From: Alphaproteobacteria bacterium
Lineage (GTDB): Bacteria > Pseudomonadota > Alphaproteobacteria > Rhizobiales > Beijerinckiaceae
Assembly: GCA_016869435.1 (NCBI GenBank)
Contig: VGEB01000021.1
Span: 1 to 33,605, forward strand
Direction of reading: 5' to 3'
Length of the DNA: 33,605 nucleotides
In this document: positions 13,960 to 24,204 of the stretch, piece by piece
Numbering within the stretch: position 1 is the stretch's first letter
Layout of the letters: every line of letters starts with the position of its first letter
The notes under the pieces: model-generated
Database searches by the model: none
What the model was told of the DNA's origin: nothing
What the model saw: the letters and a program-made list of their open reading frames with translations, nothing else
Position numbers and translations under genes: made by a program

Positions 13960-14325
13960 ATGCCCCTGCTGCTCGAACAATATCTGCCGCTGGTGATTTT
14001 CATCGCGCTTTCGGCGGTGATCGCCGGCGCCCTGCTCGTCGCGCCCTTCCTGCTGGCCTTCAAGGCGCCGGACCCCGAAAAAATGTCCGCCTATGAGTGC
14101 GGCTTCAACCCGTTCAATGACGCACGCATGAAATTCGACGTGCGCTTCTATCTCGTGTCTCTCCTTTTCATCGTCTTCGATCTCGAAGTGGCGTTTCTCT
14201 TTCCCTGGGCGGTGGCCTTCAAGGAAGCGGGCGCCTTCGGCTTCTGGTCGATGATGGTCTTCCTTGGCGTGCTCACCGTCGGCTTCGTCTACGAGTGGCG
14301 CAAGGGAGCTCTGGAATGGGATTGA
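13960..14325 (+). CDS. nuoA: NADH-quinone oxidoreductase subunit A
   Basis: NuoA is a small membrane subunit at the junction between the hydrophilic arm and the membrane arm of complex I. The 121-residue product has three membrane helices and the family signature [43 protein letters not shown] (positions about 40-83, given here in parts: [22 protein letters not shown]). I chose the ATG at 13960 ([12 protein letters not shown]). The frame stays open much further upstream, but that sequence is not NuoA-like. The ribosome site is weak. nuoB starts inside the last codons of nuoA, so the two are translationally coupled. First gene of the 14-gene operon. Confidence 0.96.
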   Translation: MPLLLEQYLPLVIFIALSAVIAGALLVAPFLLAFKAPDPEKMSAYECGFNPFNDARMKFDVRFYLVSLLFIVFDLEVAFLFPWAVAFKEAGAFGFWSMMVFLGVLTVGFVYEWRKGALEWD

Positions 14326-14906
14326 TCGAGAAGGAAGCCGCGCGCCAGACCCTGGTCGCGCCGCAGCCCAAAGGGCTGATCGATCCGCGCACCGGCAAGC
14401 CGGTCGGCTCGGACGACCCGTTCTTTCTACATCTCAACGACGAACTCGCGGACAAGGGGTTTTTCGTCACCGCGACCGACGACGTGATCAACTGGGCGCG
14501 CACCGGCTCGCTGATGTGGATGACCTTCGGCCTCGCCTGCTGCGCCGTCGAGATGATCCAGGCGGCGATGCCGCGCTATGATCTGGAGCGCTTCGGCTTC
14601 GCGCCGCGCGCCAGCCCGCGCCAGTCGGACTGCATCATCATCGCCGGCACGCTGACGAACAAGATGGCGCCTGCGCTGCGCAAGGTATACGACCAGATGC
14701 CGGAGCCGCGCTACGTGATCTCAATGGGCTCCTGCGCCAACGGCGGCGGCTACTATCACTATTCCTATTCGGTGGTGCGCGGCTGCGATCGCATCATTCC
14801 GGTCGACGTTTATGTGCCGGGATGCCCGCCTTCGGCCGAGGCGCTGGTCTACGGCATGCTGCTGCTGCAGAAGAAAATCCGGCGCACAGGCACGATCGAG
14901 CGGTAG
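14316..14906 (+). CDS. nuoB: NADH-quinone oxidoreductase subunit B
   Basis: NuoB carries the terminal iron-sulfur cluster N2, which passes electrons to quinone. The 196-residue product shows the cluster cysteines in GLACCAVEM, in [12 protein letters not shown], and in [11 protein letters not shown], as expected. The ATG at 14316 overlaps the nuoA end by ten bases and has AGGGAG about seven bases upstream. An upstream in-frame ATG at 14295 is less likely. The protein has normal length and no defect. A double palindromic repeat, not a gene, separates it from nuoC. Confidence 0.97.
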   Translation: MGLIEKEAARQTLVAPQPKGLIDPRTGKPVGSDDPFFLHLNDELADKGFFVTATDDVINWARTGSLMWMTFGLACCAVEMIQAAMPRYDLERFGFAPRASPRQSDCIIIAGTLTNKMAPALRKVYDQMPEPRYVISMGSCANGGGYYHYSYSVVRGCDRIIPVDVYVPGCPPSAEALVYGMLLLQKKIRRTGTIER

Positions 14907-14931
14907 CACGTGAAAGTGAAGGGGTGTCCGC

Positions 14932-15050
14932 CCTCGTCCTTCGAGACGCCCGCTTGCGCGGGCTCCTCAGGATGAAGGCGGGTTTGGGTCAAGCAATTTC
15001 CTGATCCTGAGCAGGCGGCGCAGCCGCCGTCGCGAAGGGCGAGGAAATTG
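14932..15050. repeat. Two adjacent palindromic intergenic repeat units between nuoB and nuoC
   Basis: Unit one (14932-14978) has CCTCGTCCTTCGAGACGCC, an inner stem GCCCGC/GCGGGC (14948-14963) and CTCCTCAGGATGA. This layout recalls the REP-like palindromes scattered between genes in Bradyrhizobium and related Hyphomicrobiales, in which TCCTGAGG and CTTCGAGACG halves flank a GC stem. Unit two (14994-15050) is a diverged copy in the opposite orientation, with outer arms CAATTTCCT/AGGAAATTG and an inner stem GGCGGC/GCCGCC. The pair could form strong RNA hairpins within the nuo mRNA. Confidence 0.75.
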
Positions 15051-15070
15051 CGCACGCCAAGGAATCCAGA

Positions 15071-15679
15071 ATGTCGGCTGAATTGGAGACTCTCGGCGCG
15101 AAGATCAGCGGCGCCTTGCCCGGCGCGGTCACGGCCGTGAAGGTCGCCTATGGCGAACTCACGCTGACCGTGCACCGATCGCGTTGGCTCGAGGTTGCGA
15201 CGCATCTGCGCGATGATCCGGACTGCCTCTTCGCCTGTTTCATCGACATCACCGCGGCGGACTTTCCCGAGCGCGCCGATCGTTTCGAGGTCGTCGCGCA
15301 TCTTTTGTCGCCAAGGCACAATCGCCGAATTCGCATCAAGACGCCGGCGTCTGAAGATGCGCCAGTCGCCTCATTGACCACGCTCTATCCCGGCGCGGAT
15401 TGGTTCGAGCGCGAAACTTACGATCTCTTCGGCGTGATTTTTTCCGGTCATCCCGATCTGCGCCGCATCATGACCGACTATGGCTTCGACGGTCATCCGC
15501 TGCGCAAGGACTTCCCGATGACCGGCTTCGTTGAAGTGCGCTACGACGACGAGCAGAAGCGCGTCGTCTATGAGCCGGTGCGGCTCAGCCAGGAATACCG
15601 CAATTTCGATTTCCTCTCGCCTTGGGAGGGCGTGCAATACGACCTTCCCGGCGACGAAAAGGCGAAGGGGCAGTCGTGA
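15071..15679 (+). CDS. nuoC: NADH-quinone oxidoreductase subunit C (30 kDa type)
   Basis: The 202-residue protein is the 30-kDa-type peripheral arm subunit, which has no cofactor and packs beside NuoD near the quinone site. The family signature is in the [20 protein letters not shown] region and in [20 protein letters not shown]. nuoC and nuoD are separate genes here, unlike the fused NuoCD of enterobacteria. The last codons (KGQS) fall in the first GGCAGTCG repeat of the inserted element that follows, so the extreme C-terminus may be altered from the ancestral one. AAGGA lies a few bases before the ATG. Confidence 0.96.
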   Translation: MSAELETLGAKISGALPGAVTAVKVAYGELTLTVHRSRWLEVATHLRDDPDCLFACFIDITAADFPERADRFEVVAHLLSPRHNRRIRIKTPASEDAPVASLTTLYPGADWFERETYDLFGVIFSGHPDLRRIMTDYGFDGHPLRKDFPMTGFVEVRYDDEQKRVVYEPVRLSQEYRNFDFLSPWEGVQYDLPGDEKAKGQS

Positions 15680-16137
15680 GTTGGCAGTCGGCAGTCGGCG
15701 ATCGGCAGTAGGACAAGGGCGATCGTGCCGAGCGAGAGGCCGATAGAAGAGAACATCAGATCGTATCGCGATCTGCGGGTATGGAAGGAAGCGATGGACC
15801 TAGCTGTGGAATGCTACGCTTTGACCAAGGGATTTCCGAAGGAGGAGATCTTTGGTCTGACGTCGCAGATCAGGCGCGCAGCTGCTTCGGTTCCGGCCAA
15901 TGTCGCTGAGGGCTACGGGCGTGATAGCGCAGGCCAATACGTCAATTTCCTGCGCACGGCCCAAGGCTCCTTGAAGGAATTGGAGACACATCTCCTATTG
16001 GCGGAGCGGATCGGCTTGCTCACGTCGAACGCAGTCGAGAAACCTCTCTCCAGATCGGAAGGCGTAGGAAAAATGCTGCGGGGCTTGATCCGATCGATCC
16101 AACGGTCGTCTAGCCCGACTGCCGAAGCCCGACTGCC
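15669..16137 (+). mobile_element. Inserted element with four-helix-bundle gene, framed by GGCAGTCG repeats
   Basis: GGCAGTCG occurs at 15669, 15683 and 15690, and a shortened copy near 15704. The reverse complement CGACTGCC occurs at 16116 and 16130. These inverted clusters enclose a gene for an S23-type four-helix-bundle protein, between nuoC and nuoD, which are normally adjacent. The same kind of protein is known from intervening sequences in 23S rRNA genes. The arrangement suggests a small mobile unit whose ends are short repeat clusters. The transfer mechanism is unknown. Confidence 0.65.
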
Positions 16138-16579
16138 GATGCGGCCGAAGGACGCAAGAAATGACCGACCAGCCCGCCCCCGCTTCACAAGGACTTCGCA
16201 ATTTCAACATCAACTTCGGGCCGCAGCATCCGGCCGCGCATGGCGTGCTGCGCCTCATCCTCGAGTTGGACGGCGAGGTCGTCGAGCGAGTCGATCCGCA
16301 TGTGGGCTTCCTGCATCGCGGCACCGAGAAGCTGATGGAGGCGCGCACCTATCTGCAGAACGTGCCCTATCTCGATCGGCTCGACTATTGCGCGCCGATG
16401 AATCAGGAGCATGCCTTCTGCCTTGCGATCGAGCGTTTGCTCGGCGTCGAGGTTCCGCGTCGCGGCCAGCTCATCCGCGTGCTTTACGCCGAGATCGGCC
16501 GCCTGCTGTCGCATTTGCTCAACGTCACCTCGCAGGCGATGGACGTCGGCGCGCTCACCCCGCCGTTATGGGGCTATGA
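15725..16579 (+). CDS. Four-helix-bundle protein (S23/IVS type), reading through into nuoD
   Basis: The first 120 residues or so match the four-helix-bundle family first described from 23S rRNA intervening sequences. Features are [51 protein letters not shown] (split motif: [25 protein letters not shown]), [23 protein letters not shown], and a last helix ending [10 protein letters not shown]. The start is probably the GTG at 15725. Members usually end shortly after the last helix, but here no stop occurs in the repeat cluster. The frame then runs about 420 bases into nuoD in a different frame, giving 284 codons with an arginine-rich tail of no likely function. The stop was therefore probably lost at insertion or later. 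Relatives with avd-type function assist retroelements; no reverse transcriptase is present here. Confidence 0.75.
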   Translation: MPSERPIEENIRSYRDLRVWKEAMDLAVECYALTKGFPKEEIFGLTSQIRRAAASVPANVAEGYGRDSAGQYVNFLRTAQGSLKELETHLLLAERIGLLTSNAVEKPLSRSEGVGKMLRGLIRSIQRSSSPTAEARLPMRPKDARNDRPARPRFTRTSQFQHQLRAAASGRAWRAAPHPRVGRRGRRASRSACGLPASRHREADGGAHLSAERALSRSARLLRADESGACLLPCDRAFARRRGSASRPAHPRALRRDRPPAVAFAQRHLAGDGRRRAHPAVMGL

Positions 16580-17369
16580 AGAGCGCGAAAAGCTGATGGT
16601 GTTCTATGAGCGCGCCTCGGGCGCGCGCATGCACGCCAATTATTTCCGGCCCGGCGGCGTCGCGCGCGATCTGCCCGACCAGCTGGTCGAAGACATCGGC
16701 GCCTTTTGCGATCCGTTCCTGAAGGTCGTCGAGGATCTCGACGAACTCTTCATCGGCAACCGAATCTTCAAGCAGCGCAATGTCGACATCGGCGTCATCT
16801 CTCTCGAAGACGCCTGGAAATGGGGCTTCTCCGGGGTGATGGTGCGCGGCTCGGGCGCGGCCTGGGATCTGCGCAAGTCGCAGCCTTACGAATGCTACGA
16901 GGAGATGGAGTTCGACATTCCGGTCGGCAAGCATGGCGATTGCTACGACCGCGCCGTGATCCGAATGGAAGAGATGCGGCAGTCGACCTCGATCATGAAG
17001 CAGTGCGTCGAGAAGCTGATGCGCGCCGATGGCCGCGGCCCGGTGATGACGCAAAATCACAAGATCACGCCGCCGTCGCGCGGCGAGATGAAGCGGTCGA
17101 TGGAAGCCTTGATCCATCATTTCAAGCTTTTTACTGAAGGCTTCCATGTGCCGGCCGGCGAAGTCTACGCCGCGGTCGAAGCGCCCAAGGGCGAATTTGG
17201 CGTCTATCTGGTGTCGGACGGCGGCGACAAGCCCTATCGCTGCAAACTGCGCGCGCCCGGCTTCGCGCATCTGTCCGCCATGGATTTTCTCTGCAAGAAC
17301 CACATGCTCGCCGACGTCTCGGCGATATTGGGTTCGCTCGACATCGTTTTCGGGGAGGTCGATCGCTAA
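16161..17369 (+). CDS. nuoD: NADH-quinone oxidoreductase subunit D (49 kDa type)
   Basis: NuoD lines the quinone-binding cavity together with NuoB. The 402-residue product has the expected [18 protein letters not shown] start, with the quinone-site histidine in the HPAAHG loop. It also has [33 protein letters not shown], and the C-terminal [15 protein letters not shown] and DIVFGEVDR. The ATG at 16161 has AAGGA eight bases upstream, just beyond the right boundary of the inserted four-helix-bundle element, so its ribosome site has survived the insertion. The nuoE start overlaps the nuoD stop (TAATG). Intact and full-length. Confidence 0.97.
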   Translation: MTDQPAPASQGLRNFNINFGPQHPAAHGVLRLILELDGEVVERVDPHVGFLHRGTEKLMEARTYLQNVPYLDRLDYCAPMNQEHAFCLAIERLLGVEVPRRGQLIRVLYAEIGRLLSHLLNVTSQAMDVGALTPPLWGYEEREKLMVFYERASGARMHANYFRPGGVARDLPDQLVEDIGAFCDPFLKVVEDLDELFIGNRIFKQRNVDIGVISLEDAWKWGFSGVMVRGSGAAWDLRKSQPYECYEEMEFDIPVGKHGDCYDRAVIRMEEMRQSTSIMKQCVEKLMRADGRGPVMTQNHKITPPSRGEMKRSMEALIHHFKLFTEGFHVPAGEVYAAVEAPKGEFGVYLVSDGGDKPYRCKLRAPGFAHLSAMDFLCKNHMLADVSAILGSLDIVFGEVDR

Positions 17370-17983
17370 TGTCCGTCCGTCGTCTCGCCGAAAAACAGAC
17401 AGAGAGCTTCGAGTTCACGCCCGAGAACAAGGCGTGGCTCGACAAGCAAATCGCCAAATATCCCGACGGCCGACAGGCGTCCATGGTCGTGCCGGCGCTG
17501 TGGCAGGCGCAAAAGCAGAACGACAATTGGCTGCCGCAGGCTGCGATCGAAAACGTCGCCAACGCGCTCGGTATGGCGAAGATTCGCGTGCTCGAAATCG
17601 CGACCTTCTATTCGATGTTCAACCTGGAGCCGGTCGGCAAGTTTTTCATTCAGCTTTGCGGCACGACGCCGTGCCTGCTCGCCGGCTCCGATGACATCAT
17701 CGACGTGCTGCAACGCAGGGTCGGTCCACAGCGGCGCGTGACCGACGACGGGCTGTTTTCCTGGCTCGAAGTCGAGTGCCTCGGCGCCTGCTGCAACGCG
17801 CCGATGGTGCAGATCAACGATGATTATTACGAGGACCTGACGGCCGAGAATTTCGAGAAGCTTCTCGACAATCTCGCCGCCGGTCGACCGGTGAAGACCG
17901 GCTCGCAGATCGGCCGCGTCTCTTCGGAGCCGGTCGGCAAGCTGACGAGTCTCACGTCGCTCTATGGCGACGGCGCGAAGTAG
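17369..17983 (+). CDS. nuoE: NADH-quinone oxidoreductase subunit E (24 kDa type)
   Basis: NuoE carries the [2Fe-2S] cluster N1a beside the flavin subunit. The 204-residue product has the thioredoxin-like ferredoxin pattern: cysteines in [12 protein letters not shown], and in [17 protein letters not shown]. An N-terminal helical region precedes these, with [14 protein letters not shown] and [14 protein letters not shown]. Its ATG overlaps the nuoD stop by one base. The tail after about residue 165 ([19 protein letters not shown]) is a typical alphaproteobacterial extension. No defect seen. Confidence 0.97.
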   Translation: MSVRRLAEKQTESFEFTPENKAWLDKQIAKYPDGRQASMVVPALWQAQKQNDNWLPQAAIENVANALGMAKIRVLEIATFYSMFNLEPVGKFFIQLCGTTPCLLAGSDDIIDVLQRRVGPQRRVTDDGLFSWLEVECLGACCNAPMVQINDDYYEDLTAENFEKLLDNLAAGRPVKTGSQIGRVSSEPVGKLTSLTSLYGDGAK

Positions 17984-18002
17984 CGGAGGGAAGAGGAAAA
18001 CC

Positions 18003-19307
<1,305 letters not shown>

Positions 19308-19312
19308 GAAAT

Positions 19313-19606
19313 ATGGCCCAAGAACCTGACAATCTCGTTCTTGAGTTGTTGCGTGGGATGCGCGGGGACATTGCGGACCTTCGCGAAGGCATGCGTGGAA
19401 TGCAGAACGACATTCGCGGCGTTCGCAACATGCAGGACAGTCATACCTTGCGTTTCGACTTTCTCGAAGAACGCATCGAGACGCTTCGCGAAGCGACGAT
19501 GACCGCGCTTGGCTTTGCCGTGAACGCGGATGAAAAGCACAAGAAAATCGAAGTTCGCCTGGCGGAGCTGACCGAACGCGTCGAGAAATTGGAGAAGGCG
19601 AAGTGA
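19313..19606 (+). CDS. Small coiled-coil protein between nuoF and nuoG
   Basis: This 97-residue, strongly charged protein has heptad-like hydrophobic spacing: [23 protein letters not shown] near the start, [13 protein letters not shown] in the middle and [19 protein letters not shown] at the end. That suggests an elongated parallel coiled coil. There is no membrane helix, cysteine or enzyme motif. The ATG at 19313 lies five bases after the nuoF stop and has GGAG at the nuoF end as ribosome site. A GTG at 19304 is an alternative. Its TGA overlaps the GTG of nuoG (GTGA), so it is translated as part of the operon. It is not a known complex I subunit. An assembly or scaffold role, or an acquired hypothetical gene, are both possible. 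Confidence 0.75.
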   Translation: MAQEPDNLVLELLRGMRGDIADLREGMRGMQNDIRGVRNMQDSHTLRFDFLEERIETLREATMTALGFAVNADEKHKKIEVRLAELTERVEKLEKAK

Positions 19607-21663
19607 CCAAGATTCTCGTCGATGGCGTCGAAGTGGACGTGCCGGGAGACTTCACGCTGCTGCAGGCCTGCGAGCAGGCGGGCGTCGAGGTCCCGCGCTT
19701 TTGCTATCACGAGCGCCTGTCGATCGCCGGCAATTGCCGCATGTGCCTTGTCGAGGTGAAGGGCGGGCCGCCGAAGCCGCAGGCCTCCTGCGCCATGTCG
19801 GTGAAGGATTTGCGCCCCGGTCCGAACGGCGCGCCGCCTGAAGTCTTCACCAAATCGCCGATGGTGAAAAAGGCGCGCGAAGGGGTGATGGAGTTTCTGC
19901 TCATCAACCATCCGCTCGACTGCCCAATCTGCGATCAGGGCGGCGAATGCGATTTGCAGGATCAGGCGCTGGTCTTCGGCGTCGACAGTTCGCGCTATCA
20001 CGAAAACAAGCGCGCGGTCGAAGACAAATATATCGGCGTCCTGGTCAAGACCGAGATGAACCGCTGCATCCATTGCACGCGTTGCGTCCGCTTCACGGCG
20101 GAAGTCGCCGGCACTGGCGATATGGGCGCGATCGGCCGCGGCGAGGATATGGAGATCACCACCTATCTCGAAAGCGCCATGACCTCGGAGCTCCAGGGCA
20201 ATGTCGCCGATCTTTGTCCGGTCGGCGCGCTGCTGCCCAAGCCGCAAAGCTTCCGCGGCCGGCCCTGGGAATATCAGAAGACCGAGACGATCGACGTGAT
20301 GGACGCGCTGGGCTCGGCGATCCGCGTCGACTCGCGCGGGCGCGAAGTCATGCGCATTCTGCCGCGCATCAACGACCTCGTGAACGAGGAGTGGATTTCC
20401 GACAAGACGCGCCAGATCGTCGACGGACTGAAGACCCAGCGTCTCGACCGGCCCTATATCCGTGAGAACGGGCGGCTTCGTCCCGCCTCCTGGCAGGAGG
20501 CGCTCGCCGCCGTCGCTGCAAAGACGAAAGCGACGTCGCCGTCGCGCATTGGCGCGCTTGTCGGCGATCTCGCCGCAGTTGAAGAAACCTTCGCGCTGAA
20601 GGCCCTTGCCGAGCAGCTTGGAACGCCGAACCTCGATTGCCGCCAGGACGGCGCCAAGCTCAATCCGAAATTCGGCCGCGCCTCTTATCTCTTCAATGCG
20701 ACGGTCGTCGGTATCGAACAGGCCGACGCGGCACTGATCATCGGCGCCAATCCGCGCAAGGAATCGCCTGTTCTCAACGCGCGACTCCGCAAGCGCTGGC
20801 TGAAGGGCGACTTCAAGGTTTCGCTTGTCGGCGAGCGCGCCGATCTGACCTATGGTTACGACTACCTCGGCGCCGGTCCCGATTCGCTGTTGCAGTTCAT
20901 CCGATCCGCGAAGCCTGCGGAGAAGCTGCTCGTCATCGTCGGGCAGGGCGCGTTAGCGCGCGACGACGGCGAGGCGACTCTCACGCTCGCCGCTCAGGCG
21001 GCGCAAAATCTCGGCGGCCTCGGCGAGGGCTGGAACGGATTTTCGGTGCTGCATACGGCGGCCGCGCGCGTCGGCGCGCTCGATCTCGGCTTCACGCCGG
21101 GCGCAGGCGGATTGGATGCGCGCGCCATGGCGAAGGCCGGCGCGCTCGATCTCATCTTTAACCTCGGCGCCGACGAACTCGCGATCGAGCCCGGCGCCTT
21201 TGTCGTATACATCGGCACGCATGGCGACCGCGGCGCGCATCGCGCCGACGTGATCCTGCCCGGCGCGGCCTATACGGAAAAGTCGGGCCTTTACGTCAAC
21301 ACGGAAGGCCGCGTGCAGCGCGCGTTTCGCGTCGTCTTCCCGCCCGGAGAAGCGCGCGAGGACTGGGCGGTGTTGCGCGCGCTTTCAGGCGCGCTCGGCA
21401 ATCCGCTGCCCTTCGACTCGCTCGCGGCGCTGCGCCGCCGGCTCGTCGAGGCGCATCCCCACTTCGCGCATGTGGATGAGATCGCCTCGGGCGACGCCGC
21501 GCAGGTCATGGCTCTCGCCAATCATCCGGCGGTGGCGATGAAGGACGCCTTCGTTCCGGCGATCGCGAATTTCTACTTCACCAATCCGATCGCCCGCGCG
21601 TCGGCGGTCATGGCGGAATGTTCGGCGCTGGCGCAGGGCCGGCTTGCGGAAGCGGCGGAATAG
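19603..21663 (+). CDS. nuoG: NADH-quinone oxidoreductase subunit G (75 kDa type)
   Basis: NuoG is the largest hydrophilic subunit and carries clusters N1b, N4 and N5. The 686-residue product opens with a ferredoxin-like domain ([19 protein letters not shown], with a later cysteine in QASCAMSV). It continues with the His/Cys N5 region ([18 protein letters not shown]), then the N4 cysteines ([12 protein letters not shown] and [10 protein letters not shown]). From about residue 220 a molybdopterin-oxidoreductase-like domain follows without an active cofactor site. Translation starts at a GTG overlapping the TGA of the coiled-coil gene. The C-terminus [21 protein letters not shown] is typical of alphaproteobacterial NuoG. 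Length is normal. Confidence 0.97.
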   Translation: MTKILVDGVEVDVPGDFTLLQACEQAGVEVPRFCYHERLSIAGNCRMCLVEVKGGPPKPQASCAMSVKDLRPGPNGAPPEVFTKSPMVKKAREGVMEFLLINHPLDCPICDQGGECDLQDQALVFGVDSSRYHENKRAVEDKYIGVLVKTEMNRCIHCTRCVRFTAEVAGTGDMGAIGRGEDMEITTYLESAMTSELQGNVADLCPVGALLPKPQSFRGRPWEYQKTETIDVMDALGSAIRVDSRGREVMRILPRINDLVNEEWISDKTRQIVDGLKTQRLDRPYIRENGRLRPASWQEALAAVAAKTKATSPSRIGALVGDLAAVEETFALKALAEQLGTPNLDCRQDGAKLNPKFGRASYLFNATVVGIEQADAALIIGANPRKESPVLNARLRKRWLKGDFKVSLVGERADLTYGYDYLGAGPDSLLQFIRSAKPAEKLLVIVGQGALARDDGEATLTLAAQAAQNLGGLGEGWNGFSVLHTAAARVGALDLGFTPGAGGLDARAMAKAGALDLIFNLGADELAIEPGAFVVYIGTHGDRGAHRADVILPGAAYTEKSGLYVNTEGRVQRAFRVVFPPGEAREDWAVLRALSGALGNPLPFDSLAALRRRLVEAHPHFAHVDEIASGDAAQVMALANHPAVAMKDAFVPAIANFYFTNPIARASAVMAECSALAQGRLAEAAE

Positions 21664-21674
21664 GAGCTTTGGAC

Positions 21675-22724
21675 GTGAGCGACGGTTGGATGAGCGCCAT
21701 TTCAGATTTCTTCATCGCGTATCCGCTTCTTCTCGCGCTCGTGAAGAGCGTTCTGCTGGCGGTCGCGCTGCTTATCTATGTGGCGTACGTCATCCTCGCC
21801 GACCGCAAGATCTGGGCGGCGGTGCAGCTGCGGCGCGGTCCCAATGTCGTCGGCCCCTGGGGGCTGCTGCAGAGCTTCGCGGATTTCATCAAATTCGCGC
21901 TCAAGGAGCCGGTGATTCCGGACGTCGCCAACAAGGGCATTTTTCTCTTCGCGCCCTTCATCATGGCGACGCTGTCGATCGCCGCCTGGGCGGTCATTCC
22001 GGTCGCCGACGGCTGGGCGGTCGGCGACATCAACGTCGGCATCCTTTACATTTTCGCGCTGTCCTCGCTCGGCGTTTACGGCGTCATCATGGGCGGCTGG
22101 GCGTCGAACTCGAAATATCCGTTTCTTTCGGCGCTGCGGTCGGCGGCGCAGATGGTCTCCTATGAGGTTTCGATCGGCTTCGTGATCATCACGGTGCTGC
22201 TCTGCGCCGGTTCGCTCAATCTGACCGACATCGTCGCCGCGCAGGATACGCCGTTCGGCATGGCCGGCTGGTACTGGCTGCGCCTCTTCCCGATGTTCGT
22301 CATCTTCTTCGTCTCGGCGCTCGCCGAGACCAATCGTCCGCCGTTCGATCTCGTCGAGGCGGAATCGGAGCTCGTCGCCGGATTCATGATCGAATATTCG
22401 GCGACGCCGTATGTTCTGTTCATGCTCGCCGAATATGTGGCGATCGTCACGATGTGCGCGCTGCTGACGATCCTGTTCTTCGGCGGCTGGCTGCCGCCGA
22501 TCAAGATCGCGCCGTTCACCTATGTGCCGGGCGTGATCTGGTTCGTGCTGAAGGTGAGCTTCTTCTTCTTCTTCTTCGCCATGGTGAAGGCTTTCGTGCC
22601 GCGCTATCGCTACGATCAGCTGATGCGTCTGGGCTGGAAAGTCTTTCTGCCGATCTCCCTCGCCATGGTCATCATCGTCGCCGCCGTCCTGCAGTTCTGG
22701 CCGGCGGGACCGGCAGGCGTTTGA
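21675..22724 (+). CDS. nuoH: NADH-quinone oxidoreductase subunit H
   Basis: NuoH is the membrane subunit that forms the entry to the quinone chamber. The 349-residue product has about eight helices and the family signatures [24 protein letters not shown] (near residue 40), LKEPVIP, and [24 protein letters not shown] in the loop facing the quinone site. I chose the GTG at 21675, eight bases after AGGAG; an ATG at 21690 is an alternative. nuoG ends 11 bases upstream. Conserved acidic residues of the quinone-site loop are present. Confidence 0.97.
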   Translation: MSDGWMSAISDFFIAYPLLLALVKSVLLAVALLIYVAYVILADRKIWAAVQLRRGPNVVGPWGLLQSFADFIKFALKEPVIPDVANKGIFLFAPFIMATLSIAAWAVIPVADGWAVGDINVGILYIFALSSLGVYGVIMGGWASNSKYPFLSALRSAAQMVSYEVSIGFVIITVLLCAGSLNLTDIVAAQDTPFGMAGWYWLRLFPMFVIFFVSALAETNRPPFDLVEAESELVAGFMIEYSATPYVLFMLAEYVAIVTMCALLTILFFGGWLPPIKIAPFTYVPGVIWFVLKVSFFFFFFAMVKAFVPRYRYDQLMRLGWKVFLPISLAMVIIVAAVLQFWPAGPAGV

Positions 22725-22731
22725 GGCTGTC

Positions 22732-23220
22732 ATGAAACTCGATCAAGCCGCCAAGTCGCTTTTCCTTTCGGAGTTCGTCGGCGCATTCCTGCTGTCGATG
22801 CGCTACTTCTTCAAGCCGAAAGCGACGATCAACTATCCGCATGAGAAGAATCCGCAATCGCCGCGCTACCGGGGCGAACATGCGCTGCGCCGTTATCCCA
22901 ACGGCGAGGAGCGCTGCATCGCCTGCAAGCTCTGCGAGGCGATCTGTCCGGCGCAGGCCATCACCATCGAAGCCGGACCGCGCCGCAACGACGGTACCCG
23001 CCGCACGACGCGCTACGACATCGACATGGTGAAATGCATCTATTGCGGCTACTGCCAGGAGGCCTGTCCGGTCGATGCGATCGTCGAGGGGCCGAATTCG
23101 GAATTCTCGGTCGAGACGCGCGAGGAGCTTTACTACACCAAGGAGCGTCTGCTCGAGAACGGCGACCGCTGGGAGCGCGAGATCGCGCGCAACATCGCAA
23201 TGGACGCGCAATACAGGTAA
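22732..23220 (+). CDS. nuoI: NADH-quinone oxidoreductase subunit I
   Basis: NuoI carries the two [4Fe-4S] clusters N6a and N6b that link the flavin end to NuoB. The 162-residue protein has both ferredoxin motifs complete: [16 protein letters not shown] and [16 protein letters not shown]. The [18 protein letters not shown] lead-in and the C-terminal region [20 protein letters not shown] are standard for the alphaproteobacterial and mitochondrial (TYKY) type. It starts seven bases after nuoH. A 52-base spacer follows before nuoJ. Confidence 0.98.
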   Translation: MKLDQAAKSLFLSEFVGAFLLSMRYFFKPKATINYPHEKNPQSPRYRGEHALRRYPNGEERCIACKLCEAICPAQAITIEAGPRRNDGTRRTTRYDIDMVKCIYCGYCQEACPVDAIVEGPNSEFSVETREELYYTKERLLENGDRWEREIARNIAMDAQYR

Positions 23221-23272
23221 CTCGAAGAGACGCGAACGAACACGCCGTATCGGCGGAGCAAGGACAAAGAAC

Positions 23273-23875
23273 GTGCAGGCCGTATTTTTTTACCTATTCG
23301 CGTCGATCATGATCGCCTCGGCGGGCGTCGTCATCTTCGCGCGCAATCCGGTGCATTCGGTGCTCTTTCTCATCCTCGCCTTCTGCAACGGCGCGGGACT
23401 GTTCCTGCTCGCCGGCGCTGAATTTCTGGCGATGATCCTCATCGTCGTCTATGTCGGCGCGGTCGCGGTGCTGTTTCTGTTCGTCGTCATGATGCTCGAC
23501 GTCGACTTCGCCGAGCTGAAGCAGGGCTTCATCAAATATCTGCCAGTTGGCGTGGCGGTCGGAATCGTCGTGCTCGCGGAATTGGGCATGGTGGCGATCG
23601 GCTGGACTTCGGCGCCCTCGGCCGCGGACGCCGTCGCCAATCCGATCATTCCGCAAATGAGCAACACCGCGGCGCTCGGACAGATCCTCTACACGAAATA
23701 TGTGATCTTCTTTCAGGCCTCGGCCCTGGTGCTGCTTACCGCGATGATCGGCGCGATCGTGCTGACACTCCATCACAAGCCCAATATCAAGCGCCAGAAG
23801 ATCGAGGAGCAGAACGCCCGCACGCGCGAGAACGTGATCGAAATCAAGAAAGTTCCGTTCCGGACCGGCGTCTAA
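23273..23875 (+). CDS. nuoJ: NADH-quinone oxidoreductase subunit J
   Basis: NuoJ is a five-helix membrane subunit in the proton-pumping arm. The 200-residue product shows [29 protein letters not shown] (in parts: [19 protein letters not shown]) and the conserved third helix [25 protein letters not shown] ([19 protein letters not shown]). That helix forms the pi-bulge gate between quinone site and pumps. The start is a GTG at 23273 with AAGGA eight bases upstream; the frame is open earlier, but that sequence is the tail of nuoI in another frame. The hydrophilic C-terminus ([20 protein letters not shown]) is usual in this group. Confidence 0.96.
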   Translation: MQAVFFYLFASIMIASAGVVIFARNPVHSVLFLILAFCNGAGLFLLAGAEFLAMILIVVYVGAVAVLFLFVVMMLDVDFAELKQGFIKYLPVGVAVGIVVLAELGMVAIGWTSAPSAADAVANPIIPQMSNTAALGQILYTKYVIFFQASALVLLTAMIGAIVLTLHHKPNIKRQKIEEQNARTRENVIEIKKVPFRTGV

Positions 23876-23886
23876 CGAGGACATCC

Positions 23887-24198
23887 ATGCTGACCATCGG
23901 CCTTACGCATTACCTCGTCGTCGCGGCGATCCTGTTCACGCTCGGCATCGCCGGAATCATCCTCAACCGCAAGAACATCATCGTTATCCTCATGTCGGTC
24001 GAACTGATTCTTCTTTCGGTCAATCTGAACTTCGTCGCCTTCTCGCAGTCGCTGTCCGATCTCACCGGTCAGGTGTTCGCGCTCTTCGTGCTCACCGTGG
24101 CGGCGGCCGAGGCGGCGATCGGCCTCGCGATCCTCGTCGCCTTCTATCGCAATCGCGGCACGATCGCGGTCGAAGACATCAATTCCTTGAAGGGCTGA
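23887..24198 (+). CDS. nuoK: NADH-quinone oxidoreductase subunit K
   Basis: NuoK is a three-helix membrane subunit with two conserved glutamates needed for proton transfer. In the 103-residue product they lie in [17 protein letters not shown] and [21 protein letters not shown]. The start [26 protein letters not shown] is canonical. It begins 11 bases after nuoJ, and nuoL starts six bases after its stop. Confidence 0.98.
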   Translation: MLTIGLTHYLVVAAILFTLGIAGIILNRKNIIVILMSVELILLSVNLNFVAFSQSLSDLTGQVFALFVLTVAAAEAAIGLAILVAFYRNRGTIAVEDINSLKG

Positions 24199-24204
24199 CC
24201 CGGA

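Noticed and set aside
15669-16137. GGCAGTCG repeats considered as a CRISPR array
   Set aside because: The units are only eight bases, irregularly spaced, present in both orientations and enclose a gene. There are no uniform spacers and no cas genes.
16085-16579. Long arginine-rich C-terminal tail of the four-helix-bundle protein as a real domain
   Set aside because: It is nuoD read in another frame. I list the frame to its stop only because no earlier stop exists, and do not claim a function for the tail.
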